Shown one piece after another: positions 1 through 9,811 of a DNA stretch of 23,086 nucleotides. The stretch is from Thalassiosira profunda. Its lineage: Eukaryota > Bacillariophyta > Thalassiosirophyceae > Thalassiosirales > Thalassiosiraceae. Position 1 is the first letter of the stretch; each line of letters begins with the position of its first letter. A model generated the notes under the pieces. It was not told the DNA's origin and ran no database searches. It was given only the letters and a program-made list of their open reading frames with translations. Where the stretch lies: the NCBI GenBank assembly GCA_036939355.1, contig JALLAP010001442.1, forward strand, positions 1-23,086, in the 5' to 3' direction. A program made the translations under genes and the position numbers.

Positions 1-1552
1 TCCAACGTGGGCTCCGTCTGCTGTGCCTCAATGTCCGGTAGGGGTTGTGAGCTGGTGTGAACAGCGAAGAGTATGCCGAGTCATACTCGAGTGGGCAGGG
101 TTTCCTCATCTCTGCGTACAAGGACGCCTGTCTGTGTAGGCTGCGAGGTTTCTGGTGCAGATGCTTTGGGCCAAATCCAAAGAGAGCATGTTCGGCCCCA
201 TACGACGACGTTGGCGGCGAGGACGACAACGAGTCAGCTGGTGCACCATGCATCGGTTCTGTTGTTGTTGCATCATCCTCGTCTTCATCGGCACCCTCGC
301 TGGAATAAGACGAGCCTTCCAGCCCATCGTACGCTGGATAGTGCACCGTATGAGGAAGCGACACCATTAGCACGCTCAAATCCCGCCCATGCGCATCGTG
401 GTCCACATGCGCGGCATTCATCTTGTGTCCCTTCCCCAGCGTATCCTCCATCAATACCACTTCCCCCGGCGCAAAGATCCTGGACTCCTCGTCGTTTCCT
501 GACACGGTTATTTCGATGGGCGATAGTGCCACAAGAAGCTTGGGAAGACCCTCGCGATTTCCCTCAATGTACTTGGGTCCGCTCTCTTCGCCAAAGGCCT
601 CGTCCGCGTCGCCAGTTTCGATGGTGACCCCTCCTCCGAGATTGCTCCAGTGTTCTACAGATGCAGCGGCTGGGAAGTGTCTCAGCACCATGTCCGAGAG
701 GGAGAAAGGCTCTGTTGTTGATTCGATGGTGGGTCCGCACTCGAGATACGCGTAGGGAATGGTCATCATCCATTCACCATCGCTGTCTTCTGGATCGACT
801 TGCGGCGAATCCAAAAAGTACGACAGCCCATCGGATGGAGATGTCACGATGCGCCCCGCAAGCTTGAACCCCTGCGGTGGCCTGTGCCCAGAGCCAAATG
901 TGGACGGGTTGGGACGTATTATAGGCTGCCCGTCGTCCGGAGCGGAGCCCGGCTTCCTCCGTTTTCCCAGCGCCGCCCCCCGGCCTTTCAGGTGCGCCTC
1001 AATCCTCCTGTTGGCAGATCCTGCAAACGATGACGAGGGAGGCTTTATATCATCCGACTCTCCATCACCATCTGCTGCAGAGGCGTTGATGTCACCGGGT
1101 CCAGCACCACCCATCTTTCCCTTCTTGCAACCCATCGCGCCCCAAGCGCATCCGGTCAGCGGAGGCTTTGGACTCTCCATATCGGGTTCTTGTGCTGCGT
1201 CTTGTGCGTTTTCGCTTGAATCGGTGTGCGAGCTTCGGGCCTCACGCAGCTTTGCTCCCACACGCGCAGCCTTTATCAGCGCGGAGGGGAGTGAAGGAGA
1301 GAGATCGTCGGGCTCGACGGCAGACTCTCCTACATCATCAGCCGCGATAATATCTCCTTCTCCACTGTTACCACCTGCGTGGATATCTCCCAATGGCTTT
1401 GTTTCAGCGTCGATATCTTCTGATGGCTCCGCTTCAACTTGCGCATCATCTGTCGACGACACATCAACATCCGCACCGACCGCCGCTGCAAATACGAACG
1501 GAGTCGACGCCGCCCCTAAGATTACCGGTGGAAGGAGCGCGGAGAGCTTCAT
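1..1552 (-). CDS. Secreted cupin-like protein, partial (C-terminus beyond window)
   Basis: The minus strand reads open from an ATG at 1552 to the window edge (517 codons, no stop), so the C-terminus is missing. The ATG has A at -3 and is followed by a hydrophobic N-terminus (residues 1-25, rich in L, V, A and F) that looks like a signal peptide. Residues 30-230 are acidic and low in complexity. Residues about 285-402 look like a cupin barrel: the strand before the last turn reads RIFAPGEVVLMEDTLGKGH (358-376), the usual cupin pattern of PGD-VxLxEDTxGKGH. The tail after 410 is acidic and Ser-rich. Cupins of this kind bind a metal or small ligand, but no substrate can be read here. The gene is divergent from the coiled-coil gene at 2035. 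I am confident that it is coding, fairly confident of the cupin fold and unsure of function. Confidence 0.8.
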   Translation of the reverse strand, partial: MKLSALLPPVILGAASTPFVFAAAVGADVDVSSTDDAQVEAEPSEDIDAETKPLGDIHAGGNSGEGDIIAADDVGESAVEPDDLSPSLPSALIKAARVGAKLREARSSHTDSSENAQDAAQEPDMESPKPPLTGCAWGAMGCKKGKMGGAGPGDINASAADGDGESDDIKPPSSSFAGSANRRIEAHLKGRGAALGKRRKPGSAPDDGQPIIRPNPSTFGSGHRPPQGFKLAGRIVTSPSDGLSYFLDSPQVDPEDSDGEWMMTIPYAYLECGPTIESTTEPFSLSDMVLRHFPAAASVEHWSNLGGGVTIETGDADEAFGEESGPKYIEGNREGLPKLLVALSPIEITVSGNDEESRIFAPGEVVLMEDTLGKGHKMNAAHVDHDAHGRDLSVLMVSLPHTVHYPAYDGLEGSSYSSEGADEDEDDATTTEPMHGAPADSLSSSPPTSSYGAEHALFGFGPKHLHQKPRSLHRQASLYAEMRKPCPLEYDSAYSSLFTPAHNPYRTLRHSRRSPRW

Positions 1553-2034
1553 GTTGATGGCGGCGAGGCAGGCAGTAGGCGGGCTGGTGGGAGGCGCGAC
1601 CACGTCTTCCCTTGCCCGTCGGTCGTCGGTCTCCCTGCCCTCGCTCTCACTCTTGCCCCAAGCGGCGTGATTTTGTGGTCACGTGACATTATTATCCCTC
1701 CAAATGCATTACTGATCCTTGTTCTTTATCGATCACGCTAGATCACGTGGAGAAAGCGGCGGAAATAAAGAGGAAGCATGCAAGGAAGCAAAGCCAGCCC
1801 CAGCCCCCAACACACCTCGCCTACATTACCCCGCTCTTATCGGCACCTTGGCTACCCTCCCTGCACTGAGTGGAGGGTGCGCCGTCGGGGTTGGTGTTGA
1901 CCGTTCTGTCAGAGCGAGGCGAACAGACGTGGAGAGTGACGGGTCGGGATCTGGGATGGGGTCATCCTGCCGCGTTCTGCATACATAGGTGGCAACAACA
2001 ACTTCCATTGCCCTGGCAGGCATATCCAAGCGAA
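1553..2034. promoter_or_regulatory. Divergent promoter region with two CACGTG sites
   Basis: This 482-bp gap separates two divergent starts (1552 minus, 2035 plus). It holds two CACGTG hexamers, at 1680-1685 and 1744-1749. The first lies in a 10-bp palindrome, GTCACGTGAC (1678-1687). The second follows a GATCACG direct repeat (1731-1737 and 1741-1747). CACGTG is the usual target of bHLH and bZIP regulators, so shared control of both genes is plausible. The motif also occurs elsewhere in the window, for example in the exon/intron junction near 14203, so its presence alone is weak evidence. I see no clear TATA box. Confidence 0.4.
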
Positions 2035-3153
2035 ATGATGCCGGTGGCGCGCAAGGACAATTTGCGGAGGGATGCGCCGGATCGTCTAGAGGAATGCTGC
2101 CGGAGGCAACAAGATACCACTCCTTCGTCGGTGCATATTTCGCGGGAGCGGGCTGTCAGCGCCATGAGCGCTGCGTCGTCCTCCTCTGTGTCTGGTAATT
2201 CTGATCTGGCAGTCTATTCTCGCGGGCCCCAGCACGAGTTGCAGCACAACCAGCCCATGCATTCGATGATATGCAGTGAAATCAGCCCGGTGCCCAAGCT
2301 TCCACTGACACCAGATGATAATGGCACAACATCATCTCATGCATCGCGTTTGGCGCGTCGTCCTCAGTCTCCCCATCCCGTGGATATTTCTAACAGTCAA
2401 CATTCGCTACCGTCCCCTGCATCTGCTGGTTCGATTGGAATGTCCGGCTTTACACTAAGCAACAATCTGCAATCGAGTGAATCGGCCGAAGAGCTGCAAA
2501 AGTTAATCCGTGATATGCAGAGCGAGTTTCAGCGCCTGCGTTGGTCAAAGGTGAAGGCCGAGGCCAGGGCAGAAAAGTTGGAGCACTCCCTCGCCGTTGA
2601 ACAGAAGCAGGCGCAGGAGGTCGAAGCCAGAGCAGAGCGGTTGGAAACTGACCTGGCCATGGCGAGGGCGGACAACCTGTATAAGGAGTTGAACATCGAT
2701 CAGCACGAGATGGACGAGCGGATCAAATCCCTCTCTGCGGAAAATGCGCGTCTCAAAAGCGAACTCAGCGAGTGCAAGATCGCCTCTGGTGAGCAGGCGG
2801 GGAACGCTTTTCAATTGGAGCGGGAGAACAGGGAACTGCAAACTGAGTTGAGCATTCATCGGAACTTTCAGCAGCAGGAGATTGACAGGCATATCGAGTC
2901 CCTGACCGCAGAAAAAGACCGTCTGATCAGCAATCTCTTCCAGAGCAAGCTTACAATTGGCCAGATGGCAAAGAAAATGAAGCAACTGGAGAATGAGAAT
3001 AAACTGCTCAAAGTGGACACGGTGCAGATGCAAAAGGCGCTGGAGGTTTTGCTGCCAAAAGGCGGGGAAGCGCAGAAGAAGTCATCAGCTGATGGAAAAA
3101 GGAAGGGAAGCAAGAGCAAAGGACCACTCTCTTCTTCATTCTCCGCCAAATAG
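2035..3153 (+). CDS. Coiled-coil protein of unknown function
   Basis: The protein has 372 residues. The frame is open further upstream, but the first ATG is the pair at 2035-2040; a GTG at 1870 is not a credible eukaryotic start. Residues 1-150 are Ser/Pro/Gln-rich and probably disordered. Residues about 150-340 form a continuous heptad-rich coiled coil. The coil contains duplicated units. Residues 174-189 resemble 195-210, an offset of 21 residues or three heptads. Residues 226-268 resemble 283-325, an offset of 57. The C-terminus (342-372) is Lys/Ser-rich and basic. No enzyme motif, signal peptide or membrane segment is visible, so a scaffold or cytoskeletal role is only a guess. The gene converges with the phosphatase gene, with 101 bp between the stops. 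Confidence 0.8.
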   Translation: MMPVARKDNLRRDAPDRLEECCRRQQDTTPSSVHISRERAVSAMSAASSSSVSGNSDLAVYSRGPQHELQHNQPMHSMICSEISPVPKLPLTPDDNGTTSSHASRLARRPQSPHPVDISNSQHSLPSPASAGSIGMSGFTLSNNLQSSESAEELQKLIRDMQSEFQRLRWSKVKAEARAEKLEHSLAVEQKQAQEVEARAERLETDLAMARADNLYKELNIDQHEMDERIKSLSAENARLKSELSECKIASGEQAGNAFQLERENRELQTELSIHRNFQQQEIDRHIESLTAEKDRLISNLFQSKLTIGQMAKKMKQLENENKLLKVDTVQMQKALEVLLPKGGEAQKKSSADGKRKGSKSKGPLSSSFSAK

Positions 3154-3254
3154 ACGTCCCTGACAAGGCAATTTTGCTGCGGCTGCGAACGAGATTATGT
3201 TTGCGGTGCAGCCACACAGGGTGGCGTCGGTTTGTTCGAGTAGAATTGCGATAA

Positions 3255-4196
3255 TTAGGTTCCGTCACTCCTTTTGTCCAAAATATCACGGATGAGGGAT
3301 CGCAGCTGCGATCCGTTTTTCCATGGAGACACGCGACACTTGGGCGCCAAGCCCTCCTCTTCTGCCTTTTTTAGAACTGATAGAATGGCAAACCCCCCTT
3401 TCCCTTCCGATGGTTCTGCGTCGGGTTGAGGGCCTGTCTTCGAGTTGGGGTTGGCTGTTTTGCAGCCTCCTCTTGCCAATAGCACATCTCCGTCCTCAAG
3501 GACGCGCAATCCGGGACATGCATCGTTGGCACCATCGCCCACATAAACAACACGGGGTCTAGATTCGCCGTCCAACCTGCTCAAGATATCTCGCAGCACC
3601 TGAGTTTTGCAAAGATTGGACGGACATGTTGGACAGCTGTGCCCTCCGTACTTTGTAGATTGATGCACCACGGTAAAATGACTGCCCCCCTTTGCATCAT
3701 CGTCACCATGCTGTGCAAAATTCGTCTCCACCCCGTGGCAAAAGCACTTCGCAAGGCCATTCCCCTCCAAAAATGCACGGATAAAGTCATCGTTCCCGTC
3801 CGAGATGATCATTTGGCCGCACCTAGCATCGGCCCCGATATCCTCAATGGCACCCCAAACCTCCTCCAAATACGGCATCTTCGCTGCCGCCTCCCTGATC
3901 TCCTTTCTCGAACACCCCTTCTCTTTTATGCAGTCGTTGATGATAGCAGAGATGCACTCGTGCCACCCATCCTTCCCCTCCGACCCAAACGTCTCCCAAT
4001 ATTGACGCAGGCGGCGGGTGCTCTCGGCATCTCCGAGGAAGTGGGCGGGGACGAACTCGTCCGAATTGCAATTGACGACGGTCCAATCGAAATCCCAGAC
4101 GAAGAGAGTGCCAATGGCGGGCAGGGGTTTGGAGGGGGGCGATGGGATGGGGTGGGACCGGACAGAGGCCGGAGCGCTGGGCGGGGAAAGCGTCAT
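3255..4196 (-). CDS. PHOSPHO-type HAD phosphatase (PHOSPHO1/PECP1-like)
   Basis: The protein has 313 residues. HAD motif I is WDFDWTVV (34-41, nucleophile D35, acid/base D37), followed by NSDEF. Motif II lies in IISDGND (130-136). The family-specific CPSNLCK (191-197) supplies the motif III lysine, and YVGDGANDACPG (218-229) is motif IV. This set is diagnostic of the PHOSPHO1/2 and plant PECP1/PPsPase1 family, whose members hydrolyse phosphoethanolamine, phosphocholine, pyridoxal phosphate or pyrophosphate. The substrate here is not determined. I place the start at 4196 (A at -3). The frame is open further upstream, but that extension overlaps the divergent glycosyltransferase and looks like antisense reading. 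Residues 160-190 contain an Asp/His-rich and Cys-rich insertion. No signal peptide is seen, so it is probably cytosolic. Confidence 0.88.
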   Translation of the reverse strand: MTLSPPSAPASVRSHPIPSPPSKPLPAIGTLFVWDFDWTVVNCNSDEFVPAHFLGDAESTRRLRQYWETFGSEGKDGWHECISAIINDCIKEKGCSRKEIREAAAKMPYLEEVWGAIEDIGADARCGQMIISDGNDDFIRAFLEGNGLAKCFCHGVETNFAQHGDDDAKGGSHFTVVHQSTKYGGHSCPTCPSNLCKTQVLRDILSRLDGESRPRVVYVGDGANDACPGLRVLEDGDVLLARGGCKTANPNSKTGPQPDAEPSEGKGGFAILSVLKKAEEEGLAPKCRVSPWKNGSQLRSLIRDILDKRSDGT

Positions 4197-4444
4197 CTTG
4201 TTCGTCGCTGGACTAGATGTGACTGGACCTGGACCTGGCAGCAATGCTTGGACCGCGGCCGGCGAGGAGGCGGTGGGGAGGGGGGGAGGTGGAGAAAACG
4301 TTTGTTGCAAGCGAAAGCGTTGGCAAGCGAGGGAAAAAATAAACAGCTTGTGCACCCGTCTCAGTGCAAATGCGTTAGCTGTTCGACCCCCTGGGCGGCA
4401 ACGAGGGGTGGCAGAGCGGGGTCGGGCGGAAGGCCGGGGCGCCA

Positions 4445-6479
4445 ATGAACGTCCGTCGCAGAGGAAATAAGGCCGAGGCCGACGGCGGCATCGTCCTTTT
4501 GCCAACGCCCCCCAGGCGTCGTCCGCGGCCCCCATCGGGTGCACCGAGGCAGAGATCGGGGTGCAACGTCGGCTTTGTGTGCCTGTTGGTCGTCCTCTTC
4601 TCGGCGTTGCTCCTCGTGGAGTTTCTGGCCTATCAGAAGCTCGGCAGTTCCCCGGCCGCCGCGCCCGTCCCTTCTCCCGCAGCAAGCACCAGCAATGGCG
4701 CTGTCGCTGACAACAAACATCCAGCTCCCAAACAAAATGCCCGGCCCCCAACCAAACACCCCACCAAAGTCAACGCGGGCACGTTCGAGCCCACGCCCAA
4801 GAACAAGGGGTGGCGCCTGCGGGCGGCGCTGAAGGAGACAAACGACAAAATTGGCTTTTGGAAGACGCACGATCCGGATCCGGTGCCGCCCCTGCCTCCG
4901 GACAAAGACCCGGAAACGGGCGCAGAGCTCCCGCCGGTGATTGCCTACGTCACCACGCTCACAAAGTGTGGGCCCAAACACAGAGGCGGGTTGGATGGCG
5001 CCGCGGTATTGTTGCACAGCATTCGAAGAAATTCGTACGGTTGGGTTCCGATAGAAGAACAGATGGAGAAGGCGGGCCATTCGGTGACAACAACGGATGA
5101 TATGCGCCCACTCTACGGCGGAAAAGGAGGAAGGTACCGCTATCGCGCCTACGTCATCGTGGATCCGCAGGCATCGCCTGACAAGACTGGCAAGCCCGGA
5201 GAATGCGCACGTTTCCTTCGAAAGATTGGGTACACCGTTCTCCACCGGCCGCCTATCGTGCCCTTGTTCGAACTGACGGATGAGGGAGGCGGGCATTACG
5301 CCGAGTTGAAGAATCAGGGGTTTGTGGGAATGCAGCGTCCGAAAGACGGTCCAACGGCGCCTCGGCCGGGCGAGGGTCCCAACAAGCTTCGGATGATGAT
5401 GTACAATGATGGATGCTGTGGCTACACGGAGATGCTCAAATTGCATGTGTACGGGCTGATCGAGCACAAATTGGCCGTTCACTTGGACTTCGATTCGTTG
5501 TTGTTGCAGCCCATGGATGATTTGTTCGACACAATGCTGAGCGAGAATCATGAAGAGGCGCGCAGACACTTGCCACTTGCGAAGCTGCCTCATACCAAAA
5601 CCGTTGACTTGTCGCGGCCCATTGACGCCGCCTTCACTCGGGATTACAACTCGGTGAAGACGCCTAGACCTGATNGTTGACTTGTCGCGGCCCATTGACG
5701 CCGCCTTCACTCGGGATTACAACTCGGTGAAGACGCCTAGACCCGATGCTCCTGTGGGCTATCAGGGGGGATTCCTCGTCGTCAAACCCAGCTTGGACGT
5801 GTTGGAACGATACCGCACAATACTGCGCAAGGGAGAATTCCTCCTCAACCCGCGAACGGGGTGGGAGGGAAAGCACGGTGGCTTCTACGGCGACGTGACC
5901 TTTCAGGGCATCTTGCCCTACTATTACGAACACGTCGCTCCGGAGGGAGAACACAACGAGGCGGAAATGGATCGCTGCGTATTCAATCAGATGGGCGACA
6001 ATCCGAGGAAATCAACGTACAAGTTCCCGAGGGCCACGCCGTTGGACCCGGAAAAGATGGGATTCCGTGATACAAAAGCATGCCGAGACGGAAGGAAGGA
6101 TTGTTCGGATACCGACTGCCAGCGCACCCACCCGAAGGATTCGATCACCACGCACTTTACGTTCTGCAAAAAGCCTTGGGATTGCTCGGACGGGAACCCT
6201 GGGACTGTCGTCCTTGACACGTGTTTGGGGCTGCTAAAGGAATGGTATAGTATCCGAAGAGAGCTGGAAGATTGGTGGATGATGCCTGAAGTTGATTCAA
6301 CCACTGCAAAGAGTGATAGCCTGAACAATCAGCAATCCTTTTACTGGAAAGAGAGCACAATCGCCAAGGTGCGCAAGGCACAAAGCGGAGCGTACAAACA
6401 ACATCTCGGATATTGCGAAGCACTTGGACCGGACGCTCAATATCACCGAATGGTTGAGCCCGATGGACCAAAAACCTAA
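4445..6479 (+). CDS. Type II membrane glycosyltransferase, frame broken by an assembly join
   Basis: The frame runs from the ATG at 4445 to the N at 5675, then continues one base out of phase to the stop at 6479. The 72 bases on either side of the N are the same sequence, so discounting one copy plus the N (73 bases) gives one frame of 653 residues. The N-terminus is basic, then a single membrane anchor spans residues 41-62 and a Pro/Lys-rich stem runs to about 160. The catalytic region starts at PPVIAYVTTL (163-172). It has a DxD-like metal/nucleotide-sugar site in VHLDFDSLLL (345-354), then GYQGGFLV (414-421). This resembles Golgi GT8-like enzymes. The C-terminal third carries many cysteines. 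Donor and acceptor are unknown. It converges on the chitin synthase gene 186 bp away. Confidence 0.85.
5603..5747. repeat. Duplicated contig ends around a single N (assembly join)
   Basis: Bases 5603-5674 and 5676-5747 are two 72-base copies with the N at 5675 between them. They differ at one base only (T at 5671, C at 5744), a synonymous third-position change in a proline codon. A single N between overlapping ends is the mark some scaffolders leave when contigs overlap but are not merged. The apparent frameshift in the glycosyltransferase is therefore not biological. Confidence 0.93.
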
Positions 6480-6665
6480 GAGCTAGTTCGATGATAACAA
6501 CGTCTTTCTTTTACATTCGCACGGCCACTAGCCAGCTACTTTCTAACGCCGAATGTGTTATATGAATGGGCCAGGGAGCGCAATGATACATGAACCCCAA
6601 GTGTTTTTCTCCCCAGCCTCCAAATGATAGTCATATCCCCAAAGTATCAGAGAGCCATCGCCCCC

Positions 6666-9600
6666 TTAGAATTCCGGAACCCTCGAAGATCCCTCCGAAC
6701 GCCGGCTCCCCCGCGAGGTGCGAGAACCCGACCCAACGCTCTCCTGATCGCGCCCGCGGTACGACCGACTGTTGTACGTCCTCGAATCGTACGTGCCCTC
6801 ACCGCTGCCACTGCTGCGACGGCTGTTCCGGCTCTCGCGGCTGTAGCCGCTGCGGCGGGAGTCGTACGTCTCGTCGTCCTCGTCGCTGTTGTTGTTCCGG
6901 CGCTCCTTGAGGCGCTCCTTCTCGTCGTAATACTCCTCGTCCTCCTCTACATCAGCCGCGGCGTTGACGGCCGCGCTGCCACCAACAGCACGAGTCTTAC
7001 CCCAAGAGAAGTCGTCCATGTTCCAGAACGAGTACGTGGGCAGGATGAGGTAGAAGACGGGCAGGCCGACCGTAAAGTAGATGAAGAACCACCAGATGTA
7101 ATCCCACCGGCTGCGCAGGATGAAGACCACCACCTGCACGCCCATGATGATTCCATAGAGAATGAGCAGGACCGTCGACACGGGCATGTCGTGAAAGAAC
7201 ACCAGGAAGAGGAGGTACATGGCGTAGCAGTACGACGCGGGCAGAATCATCGTCGCGATGAGGTCGATGCACACCACGACCTTCATCGAGACGCAGCACA
7301 CTCCGCACATGGTGTTGACGCGCAGCAGCTCGAACATGTTGTGGATGGTCGAGTTGATCCAGCGACGGCGCTGCGACAACAGGATGCGGAAGGTGTGCGG
7401 CACGATGGTCCAGCAGGTGGCCTCGGGGATGAACGTCAGGCTGCGGTCCGGGAAGTGCTTCAGCAGAAGCGTGGTAAGCATCCTGTCCTCTCCGAGATGG
7501 TAGAGGTTCTTCTCGTGCAACGTCTCGACGTCGTTTCGGGAGTACTCGTACAGGACGGCGTCTCCGGGCAGCAACGGGGTGCCGTCGTCGGCGATGATGC
7601 GGTACATGGTGAAGCACCCGGGGAGGCAGGTGACGCAGCCAAACGCGGCCTCGAACGCCTTCTTGAGGTGGTGGGAGTTGTAGTACTCGAAGACCTGGAT
7701 CATGGTCACCCAGCTGGACGCCTTGTTGTCGACCTTGGTCTCTCCGCAGAGCGCCAAGACCTTCTCCTTCTTGTCCATGCCGTAGACCATGTGCGTGATC
7801 GCCATGGTGTCGACGCGGGTGTCGGCGTCGATGGCCATGAGGAAGCGGACCATGTCGGCCTGGAGGTTGAGGTCGACCATCGCGCGCTGGATGGCCGAAT
7901 CGAGCTCGGTCAGCTCCCGGCCGTAGTGGATGCGGTTGTAGTACCCGATCGTGATGAGCTGGGAGTCGCGCTTACCGCGGTTGCCGGGCTTGGCGGAGGT
8001 GGTCGCCTCCTGGGGCAGGCCGCACTTGACGATGACGATGTACTTGAGGAACTTGTGTCCCTTCTGCAGGATGCCGTGGTAGACGCGCGCCCGGTTCTTC
8101 GTGTGGGTAACTCCGATGCAGTCGTACTCGAAGGTGTCGTCCTCGAACTCGTCGATGTCGAACCCGAGAATATTGGCGAGGTGCTCNGAATGTTGGCGAG
8201 GTGCTCCGGGGTGCTCATGTCTTCTCCGTTGCCCGTCACGAGACCGTCGGCCACCATGAACAGCACCTTGTTCTCGTCGGGATAGGTGGTGTTCAGCACC
8301 GACTTGATGGTCTTGCGCAATTCGTTGTCGCCCTCGTTGTAGCAGGGCACCATGACCATGACGGGGGACCGCACATCCTCCTCGGTGTAGGTGCGGTTGC
8401 GGGGGCAGACGTAGATCATACTGGCCAGGAACTGGACGACCATCAGCGTGGCCACGAAAACAAGCATGCAGTACATCATGATGTTCAGAGTGTAGCAGAA
8501 GGTGTCGAACTCGTCGTCCAGGAGGCCGGTGTAGAACATCTCCTCGAGGCACGCGATGTACTCGCTCGATCCGAACAGAGCCTCGTAGAGGTCGGTGGCG
8601 TCCCCGCCGAGGCTGTTCATGATGACCTTGTTCAGCGTGGGGGTGAGGTACGCGGCGGGGTTGTTGTCCAGGGAAGGCTCGTCCTCCCCCGCCCCCACCG
8701 GCTCCTGGTTCTCGCGAATGGCGTCCACGTACGTGGTAACATCGTAAACGCGATCGTAGATGGAGAACCACTCGATGTCGTCGCCGTTGAGTCCCACAGT
8801 GGTGTGGGACAGCTCGCCCCGCTGGAAGTCGCCCAAGAACTTGTTCACGCCCTGACTTCCGGCGGCGAAGGTGTGGCAGGTGATGCCGAGGAGGACGTCG
8901 AGGTCGGAGAAGCTGTCGCACGTCGGATTGGTGAAGTTGTTCTCGGGTCCCTCGACGTTGAGGCCGAAGGAATCGACCTTCTCCATGTCGAGGCACTTCT
9001 GGGGCAGCGTCACGGGGGGCGCGCGGGGGAAGACCTTGGACGCGTCCTTCCCCAAAAAGTCCACGATCCCGTCCACCCCACCAGGGTGGCGGTAGATGAG
9101 GTCCTTCACGTCATAGATCACGCCGTGCACCACCACCCAGCTCTCGCCGGTCTGGAGCCAAATGTCCTGCATGCTGAAGATCGTATCTTCCTTGCACAGC
9201 AGGAGCGGGACGAAACCGAACACTCCCACGAAGAAGACCGAGCAGCTCACCATGATGACGAAGAGGGCGACCTTCTCGCGCCACGCCTGCTTGGCGTCCT
9301 TGGTGGGGCGCATGATGCACTTGTTGGGGATGAGGAAGGTGACGATCCACGCGAAGGAGGCCCAGAGGCGCCCCTCGACCGCCTTGGAGGAGGAGCGGGT
9401 CTGCTCCGGCTCCGGCACCGACGCGGTGGCCAGGCTCCGCCGGGTCATGACGGTGCTTTGGGTGCCGAGGCTTTCGCTGGCCCACGAGTACTTGGCCTTG
9501 GGGACGAGGGCGGCGCTGCCGGCGATGGACCGGGCGCGACTTTCGAAGGTCCGGGTGCCCATCTCGCTAACGGTGCCGTCGCCCGGGGCGGCGGCCGCGA

Positions 9601-9811
9601 CGGGGACCATCTGCTGGGAGTAGATGCTCGGGGCGTCCATGCCCGGCATGGGCATCCCGTACGACGGCTGCTGGGAGTAGCCGGGCTGGCCTGAGTACAT
9701 GGCCGAGGGCTGGTCGGTGTACTGGCCGGTGGAGCCGGTGTAGGCGCCCGAGATGTAGGTGCCGGAGACCAGGGACGGGTCCTCGTCCTGCCGGTAGGGA
9801 TCGCCGCTCAT
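6666..9811 (-). CDS. Chitin synthase, fungal class IV-like, with cytochrome b5-like segment
   Basis: This GT2 enzyme polymerises UDP-GlcNAc into chitin at the plasma membrane. Start at 9811 has A at -3. The frame breaks at the N at 8187, and discounting 20 duplicated bases gives 1041 residues. The order is as follows. Residues 1-140 are Gly/Tyr/Gln/Pro-rich. Membrane segments lie at about 150-205. A cytochrome b5-like part has HPGG at 242-245, then a large luminal region leads to a membrane segment at 440-467. The catalytic domain runs from 483 to 815, with VPCYNEGDNE (488-497), IDADTR (654-659), CLPGCF (722-727), LGEDR (766-770) and QRRRW (807-811). Membrane segments span about 830-920, then FWNMDDFSWGKTR (922-934), as in class IV enzymes. 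An acidic, then Arg/Ser/Tyr-rich tail follows. All key motifs are present, so it is likely active. It lies downstream of a chitinase on the same strand. Confidence 0.93.
8168..8206. repeat. Duplicated contig ends around a single N (assembly join)
   Basis: Bases 8168-8186 and 8188-8206 are 19-base copies flanking the N at 8187. They differ at one base (A at 8172, G at 8192), which is a synonymous Asn codon change on the coding strand. The extra 20 bases break the chitin synthase frame artificially. This is the same kind of join as at 5675. Confidence 0.92.

Noticed and set aside
759..1670. Plus-strand frame of about 300 codons
   Set aside because: It is antisense to the cupin-like gene, which is open for 1552 bases with a signal peptide and a cupin motif. 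The plus product is Ser/Ala/Pro-rich without features.
1870..2034. GTG-initiated extension of the coiled-coil protein
   Set aside because: No ATG is present in this part, and eukaryotic initiation at GTG is rare. The first ATG at 2035 fits.
4197..4751. N-terminal extension of the phosphatase
   Set aside because: It overlaps the start of the divergent glycosyltransferase, is Arg/Pro-rich, and is not needed for the HAD fold.
5675..8187. Programmed frameshifting or pseudogenes at the two breaks
   Set aside because: Each break coincides exactly with an N flanked by near-identical copies, so an assembly cause explains both, and the merged frames are intact.
6624..9694. Two long plus-strand open frames opposite the chitin synthase
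   Set aside because: They mirror the GC-rich codon bias of the real minus-strand gene, are rich in Val/Asp/His/Arg repeats and contain no domain. The minus strand has every chitin synthase motif.
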